A DNA stretch of 21,475 bases from an uncultured Fibrobacter sp. GTDB lineage: Bacteria > Fibrobacterota > Fibrobacteria > Fibrobacterales > Fibrobacteraceae. Where the stretch lies: the NCBI RefSeq assembly GCF_937877005.1, contig NZ_CALEFV010000113.1:1-21475 (forward strand). Direction: 5' to 3'. Shown here one piece after another: positions 6,712 through 12,972 of this stretch (positions within the stretch are counted from its first letter, which is position 1; every line of letters begins with the position of its first letter). A program made the position numbers and the translations under genes. Below the pieces are notes generated by a model, which saw only the letters and a list, made by a program, of their open reading frames with translations, was not told the DNA's origin and made no database searches.

Positions 6712-9700
6712 TGAAAGCCCCTATCCTTATTTCTGCACTTAGCTTAAGTTTTGTTTATGCTCAGCAGCAGGCTCCGGCAACACAAGCGGACGCCAATCCC
6801 CCCGCAACAGAAGCGGTGGCAGAGGCTCCCGCAGCAGAAACCGCAGATGAGTCGGCGACCGAGACCGAAGCGTTAACCGCCGCACCGGCAGCCGAAGCTC
6901 CAGCCGTAGACCAGCCTGCAACAGCACAAACGTCTTCCGAACCGGAACCCGTCATGGCAACGGGTACCCCCATCCAGGGCGACATTTCCGGTTTCATCAA
7001 GGCAGACCAGTCTCCGTACCTTGTCACGGGCGATATTACCATTAACTCAAACAGCGCCGTCATTATCGAACCGGGCGTCGTACTTCAGTTTACTCCCGGT
7101 ACAGGAATCTATTCGCAAGGACAATTTGTCATTGCCGGCTCCGAAAATCAGAAAGTCGAATTGCGATCGGCTCTAAAGGGTAAGAGCTGGAAAGGTCTGT
7201 TCATCAGCAGCGACTCCCTAGCCTCTATCAAGAGTACCATCGTTGACGGTGCCGAAAATGGCATTACCATTGAAAACGGATCCCTCGAAATTCAGTCGGC
7301 AGAAATCGAGAACTGCTCTGCCAGAGGCATTTACGCCAAAAATACGACATTGACCATCGATCAGGTTCAATTCAGAAACAACCAGGGCGCAGCGCTTCAT
7401 GTCGCCCCCTACAGCGACGCCGTGGTCAGCAACACCACCTTCGAAGGCAACAATGTCGCCCTCTACAGTTCCCCGCTTTCCATAACGAGCGTCGCATCGT
7501 CGCAATTCAAGTCGAACGCCTACGCACTCCTGGACATGGGCAACAGCCACATCGCCTTCAACAACACAAATATCAGCGACAACAAGGTCGGCATAACCAC
7601 TACAGATGTCCTGTCCAAGGAAGTCACCGAAAGCGTCGGAGAAAACGAAGTCAAATTTGCAGACAACGTGAACGCGATTGCCCAAACGCTGCCAACCGAT
7701 CCCGAGATTCCGGGCATCTACAGCCGTCCCGTCAACCCGAACGAAAAAGTGGAAACACTCCTCGCGCAGAAAGAAGAAGACGACAGAAGCAAGGAACCCG
7801 CAGGTACTTCCTGGACAAAGGTCGGCAACATAATGCTCGGCGGAAACTACCACTACGTAATGACCCGCAAGCACCACAAGGGCACCATCGAAATCGCAGG
7901 TGACACCATTAAGCATGGCGATCACTACGAGAACAATTTCCAGGTTCCCGGATTCGGCGGCGAAGCGAGCGTCTATATGCGCCTGCAGTCCCCTGACGGA
8001 CGTACCATCGAATTCAATACGGACCTCACGGCCGATTCCTGGAACTACTTCTCTCCGAATCCGGTTACGCTCAGCTACACGGACAAGCGCATGAATCTAG
8101 TCGTCGGCGACTTCAACAAGTTCGAAGGCGACATCTACATGTCTTCGCTCCCCGTTTTCGGTATCGGCTATACACTTTCGACTCTCCAGAAGAACAACGC
8201 AACCGACCCGCTTCTGCAATTCAGCGGATTCTTCGGTGAATCCCGCAAGCCCTACCTACCCGACGAAAGGCATCCTCTCATTTACAACAACTATATCGAT
8301 GATGGCGAAGCCCAGGCTCAGCGCCTTGTAAAGGGAGCCTCCCTGAAGTGGGCTCCGCTCCGCCGCTTTGACATGACGGTCGGCATCATCTCGTCCGACG
8401 ATGAAATTCATGATCCACTGTTGCGCGATGGAGCAAGCAAGAGCACCATCACTAGCGAGCCCATGCAAAAATCCATGACTCTCTATGCCGACGGAAACTG
8501 GCTCTTCTATCCGGGCGACATCGAATTGAATGGACAGATCGCCGTCGGTGGCGCTGACACTACCGATGTTTACAGAGAACGCGCCGTCAACAAGGTATTC
8601 ATGGATGCAGGTCTCAATGTCGCATCGATGAGAGTCCTTAGAATGCTCATGACCAACGAAAGCAAGATCAATTCTCTCACCAAGGAAGAACTCACCGAGA
8701 TCTTCGGAGAGAATTCCATGCTCAACCGCGGCGAAATGCGCGATTCACTGCGGACACTCATCCGCGAAGCGAAATCAGTCCAGAGTAATTATGAAGATGA
8801 CCGAGACGATGACCGCGTCATGGGAGTCAACTGGGGCAGTCAGAATTTCGCAATCGGAGCTTCGCTCAATTGGAACATTTACAAGACGACCCTTGAAGGA
8901 CATATCAAGTATGTCGGTGAGGATTACTATAGCGCAGGTTCTGCCGACCAGCTCGCCGACACCCGTGAATTCGGGGGTACTCTCGAACAGGACATTCTTC
9001 CGTTCTGGAATCTCAAGTTCGGCTACAACCTCAACATAGAGAATGCGGCCAAGTACGGCAAGACAAACCTGTTCGGCCTTGGTGAAGGAACCCGCTGGGG
9101 ACTGTTCAACGAAGATGACTCCAAGTGGTTTGAAGAGCATGAACTTGACAACGACCGAACCAAGTATATCCAGAACTGGAAATTGAACAACAATTTCAAG
9201 ATTGGCAAGAACATAGGCATTTCCGTCGGATACAACCTGGAATACCGTTCGCAATATCGTCCTTACCAGTTGCATGGCGACTACATCCTCGAAGACGAAA
9301 TTTATAGGGATGGTTGGTTCGCCGCTCGCAAGAATAAGGCGACGACCGAAATTGTCGACAAAAAGGACACCGTCTTGGTTGATTCCGCCCGCTGGGCAGA
9401 ATATAACAGCATGGCCTCAGAAGATTATCTCGCCTCCAAGTTCCAGGAACGCATCTACAGGAACACCTGGTCTGCAGAAGTCTCCTACAGTGTATTCAAC
9501 TCGACCATCAAGGTGGGTGGCCGCTGGACACTGCGTAGCGACGACTCCAAGTTCTTCAAGGACGACCTAATAAACGAAATGGACCTTTCAAACGAAACCA
9601 TAGCCAAGCTCGGCTACTATTTCGGAGGTGCAGACTACTTTGAGCACACCTACCCCATCTCGGTAACATCGAAATTTTCGAGGATTCAAAACTATTTCTC

Positions 9701-10034
9701 CTTCACTCCGCGCTTCAAGAATTATGAGCGCAACGACATGACCGAAGACGAATATACTATTGAAGACGAATTCGAAATTCCCTTCATGAACAGGTTCCTT
9801 ATTCTCGGTCTTTCGGGAGAATTCCGTTACCTCACGACTGAATGGGAAGAAAACGATGAAAAGTTTGACGAATCCGAATACGATCTTCTCGGTTCTGCGA
9901 ATCTCCATGTCAATCACAACTCGCGCTGGAGTAGCGACTGGTATGTCGGAGCGGCCATGTACTATCGTCCCGACAACCTGAGCGACGAATACAAGGATAT
10001 CTACGGTGGCGTGCGCGTAAACTACATATTCTAG
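6711..10034 (+). CDS. Outer-membrane beta-barrel protein with N-terminal right-handed beta-helix
   Basis: The 1107-residue product has a signal peptide ending near VYA (residue 17), then an Ala/Pro/Glu/Thr-rich low-complexity linker to about residue 85. From about 95 to 330 it has parallel beta-helix repeats with the usual Asn-rich, short-period pattern (SAVIIEPGVVLQF, NGITIENGSLEIQS, NTTLTIDQVQFRNN). From about 370 to the end it is rich in alternating amphipathic strands with aromatic girdles. It ends in VRVNYIF, and a terminal Phe is typical of a BAM-inserted outer-membrane barrel. A charged helical segment (about 645-705, KEELTEIFGENSML) interrupts the barrel region and may be a large loop or plug. 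It is coupled to the FecR-domain gene by TAATG and closed by a strong terminator. Function is unknown; a pore, adhesin or polysaccharide-binding surface protein would fit. Confidence 0.75.
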   Translation: MKAPILISALSLSFVYAQQQAPATQADANPPATEAVAEAPAAETADESATETEALTAAPAAEAPAVDQPATAQTSSEPEPVMATGTPIQGDISGFIKADQSPYLVTGDITINSNSAVIIEPGVVLQFTPGTGIYSQGQFVIAGSENQKVELRSALKGKSWKGLFISSDSLASIKSTIVDGAENGITIENGSLEIQSAEIENCSARGIYAKNTTLTIDQVQFRNNQGAALHVAPYSDAVVSNTTFEGNNVALYSSPLSITSVASSQFKSNAYALLDMGNSHIAFNNTNISDNKVGITTTDVLSKEVTESVGENEVKFADNVNAIAQTLPTDPEIPGIYSRPVNPNEKVETLLAQKEEDDRSKEPAGTSWTKVGNIMLGGNYHYVMTRKHHKGTIEIAGDTIKHGDHYENNFQVPGFGGEASVYMRLQSPDGRTIEFNTDLTADSWNYFSPNPVTLSYTDKRMNLVVGDFNKFEGDIYMSSLPVFGIGYTLSTLQKNNATDPLLQFSGFFGESRKPYLPDERHPLIYNNYIDDGEAQAQRLVKGASLKWAPLRRFDMTVGIISSDDEIHDPLLRDGASKSTITSEPMQKSMTLYADGNWLFYPGDIELNGQIAVGGADTTDVYRERAVNKVFMDAGLNVASMRVLRMLMTNESKINSLTKEELTEIFGENSMLNRGEMRDSLRTLIREAKSVQSNYEDDRDDDRVMGVNWGSQNFAIGASLNWNIYKTTLEGHIKYVGEDYYSAGSADQLADTREFGGTLEQDILPFWNLKFGYNLNIENAAKYGKTNLFGLGEGTRWGLFNEDDSKWFEEHELDNDRTKYIQNWKLNNNFKIGKNIGISVGYNLEYRSQYRPYQLHGDYILEDEIYRDGWFAARKNKATTEIVDKKDTVLVDSARWAEYNSMASEDYLASKFQERIYRNTWSAEVSYSVFNSTIKVGGRWTLRSDDSKFFKDDLINEMDLSNETIAKLGYYFGGADYFEHTYPISVTSKFSRIQNYFSFTPRFKNYERNDMTEDEYTIEDEFEIPFMNRFLILGLSGEFRYLTTEWEENDEKFDESEYDLLGSANLHVNHNSRWSSDWYVGAAMYYRPDNLSDEYKDIYGGVRVNYIF

Positions 10035-10056
10035 AATCATCTGACATTGTTTAAAG

Positions 10057-10093
10057 AGAACCGCTTTTACAAGAAGCGGTTCTTTATTTTTTT
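10057..10093 (+). terminator. Intrinsic terminator of the FecR / beta-helix-barrel unit
   Basis: A perfect 10-bp stem AGAACCGCTT / AAGCGGTTCT (10057-10066 with 10074-10083) with a 7-base loop is followed by a T-rich tail. Confidence 0.88.
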
Positions 10094-10098
10094 AAATT
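10093..10098 (+). promoter_or_regulatory. Putative -10 box of the FAD oxidoreductase gene, leaderless arrangement
   Basis: TAAATT is followed by seven bases and then the ATG at 10106. There is no Shine-Dalgarno sequence between terminator and start. The spacing puts the likely transcription start at or beside the ATG. Confidence 0.4.
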
Positions 10099-10105
10099 TG
10101 AAACG

Positions 10106-11734
10106 ATGTTCACCTACCGCTACAGAGAACTTTCCGTTGCACTTGCCAAGAAAGGTAAGTTCCGCGAAGCTTTAGCCAAGGAACTCCGCCTGCACCCCGA
10201 AGAAATTTTCAACTTGCAGGTGGAGCGTTTTTCGTTGGATAGCCGACGCAAGGGCGACCCCAAGTGGTCTTACAACGTGATTTTTGACTTGAAGCGGGAA
10301 GTCCGCACCACGGGCAATCACGCCAAGGGACTTGTAGCGGCAACGCGTGACAAAGAATCTCTTGAAAGCGACCCGCAGAAAAATAGCGTCGCGATGCCCG
10401 GGCATGTGGATGTAATTGGCGCAGGCCCGAGCGGACTCTGGGCAGCCTTGCATTTACTGCGCAAAGGTTTTGCCGTTGATTTGTACGAGCAAGGAAAATG
10501 TGTCGAAGAACGATTCCGCGATATTCGCCGGTTCTTTGTCGACCGTAAATTTAACGCCTACAGCAACGTGCTTTTTGGCGAAGGAGGTGCGGGGGCCTTT
10601 AGCGATGGAAAGCTGAATACCCGCACCCGGAACCTGTTCGTGGAACAGGTTCTACACGACATGGTGGACTTCGGAGTCGACGAATCTGTCGTGACCTTCG
10701 CCAAGCCGCATATCGGCACGGACCGTCTGGTGCTCTTGCTGCGGGAACTGCGCGCCGAAATTGCAAGACTCGGCGGCAAGATTCATTTCAGCACCGTCCT
10801 CGAAGATATCGAGATTAAGAATGGCCGCATTGCGGCGATTCAGTTAAAAAACGTCATTGCGAGCGAAGCGAAGCAATCCAATGCAGGCGCCGCAATTCCT
10901 CACTGGAAACCCTGCGAAGCGCTGGTGCTCGCCGTCGGGCATTCTGCCCGGAGCATTTACGAAATGTTGCACGCCCGTGGCGTCGCACTCGAAAGCAAGG
11001 CATTTGCCATGGGCGTGCGCGTCGAGCACCCGCAAGCACTCATCAACATGCGACAGCTCGGCCTGAATGTCGATACCAAGCTCACGGGTTCCGCCGAATA
11101 CTTTCTCGCCACCCCGACACTGAATAAAACCAGCAGCGCCTACAGTTTCTGCATGTGCCCGGGTGGCGTCCTGGTGCCCTGCGCCTCGGAGCCCGGGACC
11201 CTTGCCACCAACGGCATGAGCTACAGCCGCAGGAGCGGTCCCTTTGCAAACGGAGCTATCGCCGTGCCCATAGCCGCAAGCGACAAGCTCTTTGGCGGGC
11301 TCGATTTCCAGCGAAAAATCGAAAGCGACGCCTACGCGGTCGGCGGCAAGAGCTATGCCGCCCCGGCACAAACTATTAAGGCGTTCCTCGCCCACAAAGA
11401 AGACAAATCGCTCCCGAAATCCACCTACCCCTGCGGACTTATACAGAGCAATCTGTGGGACTGGATGGACAAAACCATTTGCAAGAGCCTCGCCGAAGGA
11501 TTCCTGAACTTTGACAAGAAGATTCCCGGATTCATCGAAGAAGGTCTGATTGTCGCCCCCGAAACCCGCACCAGCAGCCCGCTGCGCATGAGTCGCAACA
11601 ACGAAACGCTTGAAAGCGTGAATACCCGCGGCCTGTTCGTGCTCGGCGAAGGTGCCGGGTATTCCGGCGGAATCGTCACCAGCGCCGCCGACGGCGTGCG
11701 ACTCGCCCACTACGCGAAAAAGGAAAGCTTATGA
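10106..11734 (+). CDS. FAD-dependent oxidoreductase (uncharacterised COG2509-like dehydrogenase)
   Basis: The protein has 542 residues. An N-terminal region of about 100 residues (LRLHPEEIFNLQVERFSLDS, KWSYNVIFDLK) precedes the Rossmann dinucleotide motif VIGAGPSGLWAALHLLRKGF starting at about 103. The characteristic FGEGGAGAFSDGKLNTR follows, then GVRVEHPQ, a CMCPGGVLVPCASE segment and a C-terminal FAD-closing block LFVLGEGAGYSGGI. This matches the NAD(P)/FAD-dependent dehydrogenase family often annotated only as FAD-dependent protein; its substrate is unknown. Residues about 249-258 (NVIASEAKQS) are encoded by a short palindromic repeat (10852-10879) and are probably a recent insertion in a surface loop. 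The stop overlaps the next gene as ATGA, suggesting an operon with the pseudouridine synthase. No ribosome binding site is visible. Confidence 0.85.
   Translation: MFTYRYRELSVALAKKGKFREALAKELRLHPEEIFNLQVERFSLDSRRKGDPKWSYNVIFDLKREVRTTGNHAKGLVAATRDKESLESDPQKNSVAMPGHVDVIGAGPSGLWAALHLLRKGFAVDLYEQGKCVEERFRDIRRFFVDRKFNAYSNVLFGEGGAGAFSDGKLNTRTRNLFVEQVLHDMVDFGVDESVVTFAKPHIGTDRLVLLLRELRAEIARLGGKIHFSTVLEDIEIKNGRIAAIQLKNVIASEAKQSNAGAAIPHWKPCEALVLAVGHSARSIYEMLHARGVALESKAFAMGVRVEHPQALINMRQLGLNVDTKLTGSAEYFLATPTLNKTSSAYSFCMCPGGVLVPCASEPGTLATNGMSYSRRSGPFANGAIAVPIAASDKLFGGLDFQRKIESDAYAVGGKSYAAPAQTIKAFLAHKEDKSLPKSTYPCGLIQSNLWDWMDKTICKSLAEGFLNFDKKIPGFIEEGLIVAPETRTSSPLRMSRNNETLESVNTRGLFVLGEGAGYSGGIVTSAADGVRLAHYAKKESL
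10852..10879. repeat. Short palindromic repeat inside a coding sequence (CGTCATTGC...GCAATCC type)
   Basis: This 28-base element starts CGTCATTGCGAGCGAAGC and ends GCAATCC, with ATTGC/GCAAT terminal inverted arms. It is read in frame as NVIASEAKQS. Elements of this kind are scattered through many bacterial genomes. A second member lies about 1.2 kb downstream. Confidence 0.7.
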
Positions 11735-12864
11735 TCACCCGAGTCATTGACCGCAACTTTGCCAACATGCGCCTCGACCGATTCCTCCGCAAGGCCTTCC
11801 CCGACGAATCGCTGTCGGTATTCTTCGCCGTCATCCGCAAGAAGAAAGTCCGAGTGAATGGAGTCGTGGGCAAGGCGAATCAGATGCTTGCCGAAGGCGA
11901 CACCGTCTGCATCTACGAGAATTTTAAGTCTGTCAGCGAAGAAGAAAAGAATAACGTCATTGCACAAGCGCATGACCGCTTCGGCTCAGCAATGCCTGCC
12001 TGCAAGCAGTCTGTCGCAGCATTCGCCTCGCACGTCATTGCGAACCCCGAAGGGGTGAAGCAATCCACCGCAGAAGGGTTTGCAAAAGCCAAGTCTACCT
12101 GGGGCAAGTCAGCCTCCCCCGCCGAGAAGCAGTCTGGCTGGGGCGCCAAGGAGCTCGATATCGTCATCCAGACCGAAGACTACGTGGTCGTGAACAAGCC
12201 CTCGGGACTTGCAAGCCAGCCGGGTTCCGGCACTCGCCCCGGCGAGAGCCTCGTAGAATATCTGTGGGAATGGGGCCGCCGCGAAGGGCTCGACTTTAAG
12301 CCCACCATCGCCCACCGCCTCGACCAAGAAACCTCGGGCATGATTATCGCCGCCCTCCACGGCGACACGCTCCGTGAACTCACGCGCATGATCCGCGAAC
12401 ACGAAGTCGACAAATTCTATTACGCCCTCGTCAAAGGGAACCTCAAAAAAGACAAGGGAACCATCAACGAGACGCTCACCCGCACCGATGCCGCCAAGGG
12501 TAGCAAAATGAAGGTCGGTGAATCTGGCAAGAATGCCCAGAAGGCTGTAACGCATTACCGCGTCAAGCAACATTACGAAGGCTACGACCTCGTAAAAATC
12601 AAACTCGAAACAGGCCGCATGCACCAGATTCGCGCTCATTTTGCAAGCATCGGGCACCCCCTCCTCGGCGACACCCGCTACGGTGACTTCGCGCTCAACC
12701 GCGAAGCCAAAAAGCAGCTCGGGCTCCACCGACTCTTCTTGCACAGTTGCAGACTAGAATTCACCTGGCATGGAGACAAAATCGTACTCGATTGTCCGCT
12801 TCCCAAAGAACTGCAAAGCGTCGTGGACCAGCTAAAGCCTATCCGTCGCGAATTCAACCGATAA
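11731..12864 (+). CDS. RluA-family 23S rRNA pseudouridine synthase with S4 domain and repeat-derived insert
   Basis: The enzyme isomerises uridine to pseudouridine in rRNA. The 377-residue product has an N-terminal S4 RNA-binding domain (RLDRFLRKAF...VRVNGVVGKANQML, about 14-62) and a catalytic domain from about 142 (VIQTEDYVVVNKPSGL). The active-site motif HRLDQETSG lies at 195-203 with catalytic Asp198. LETGRMHQIRAHFASIGHPLLGD follows. The S4 plus RluA arrangement resembles RluC/RluD, though those are about 320 residues. The excess lies between the two domains at about 70-140, a low-complexity linker with repeated KQS tails encoded by palindromic repeats. The target uridine cannot be told from sequence. 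It starts within the end of the FAD oxidoreductase gene (ATGA), so translation is probably coupled. The catalytic residues are intact, so the insert is probably tolerated. Confidence 0.88.
   Translation: MITRVIDRNFANMRLDRFLRKAFPDESLSVFFAVIRKKKVRVNGVVGKANQMLAEGDTVCIYENFKSVSEEEKNNVIAQAHDRFGSAMPACKQSVAAFASHVIANPEGVKQSTAEGFAKAKSTWGKSASPAEKQSGWGAKELDIVIQTEDYVVVNKPSGLASQPGSGTRPGESLVEYLWEWGRREGLDFKPTIAHRLDQETSGMIIAALHGDTLRELTRMIREHEVDKFYYALVKGNLKKDKGTINETLTRTDAAKGSKMKVGESGKNAQKAVTHYRVKQHYEGYDLVKIKLETGRMHQIRAHFASIGHPLLGDTRYGDFALNREAKKQLGLHRLFLHSCRLEFTWHGDKIVLDCPLPKELQSVVDQLKPIRREFNR
11955..11998. repeat. Probable decayed palindromic repeat in the pseudouridine synthase linker
   Basis: It begins CGTCATTGC like the other elements and ends in AGCAATGCC 44 bases later, with ATTGC/GCAAT arms. 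It is read in frame as NVIAQAHDRFGSAMP. The centre is not a clean palindrome, so family membership is less certain than for the other two copies. Confidence 0.45.
12033..12066. repeat. Short palindromic repeat in the pseudouridine synthase linker
   Basis: This 34-base element starts CGTCATTGCG, has a central ACCCC-GAA-GGGGT hairpin and ends GAAGCAATCC. It is read in frame as HVIANPEGVKQS. It has the same ends and the same reading frame (VIA...KQS) as the element at 10852-10879. Confidence 0.7.
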
Positions 12865-12881
12865 AAGCCGAAGCTTTTTTC

Positions 12882-12887
12882 TAAATT
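12882..12887 (+). promoter_or_regulatory. Putative -10 box of pheT
   Basis: TTTTTTCTAAATTT lies 18 bases after the pseudouridine synthase stop. A start around 12894 would give a leader of about 79 bases that contains the hairpin at 12915-12961. Confidence 0.4.
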
Positions 12888-12914
12888 TACCACCGAAATT
12901 TAAGCAGGCACGTG

Positions 12915-12961
12915 TTTTGCACGCGGGTCGTTTTGAAGCACCCGGCAAAATCCGTGCAAAA
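12915..12961 (+). promoter_or_regulatory. Structured leader in front of pheT with alternative pairings
   Basis: Two nested perfect stems occur: TTTTGCACG (12915-12923) with CGTGCAAAA (12953-12961), and CGGGT (12924-12928) with ACCCG (12940-12944). The 3' arm ends directly at the AAGGA ribosome binding site (12962-12966). A competing small hairpin CGTG (12911-12914)/CACG (12920-12923) uses the same bases, so two exclusive folds are possible. No T-box consensus is present. Confidence 0.5.
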
Positions 12962-12972
12962 AAGGAATAAAG

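Noticed and set aside
12915..12966. T-box riboswitch before pheT
   Set aside because: No T-box AGGGTGGNACCGCG consensus and no antiterminator/terminator pair are visible.
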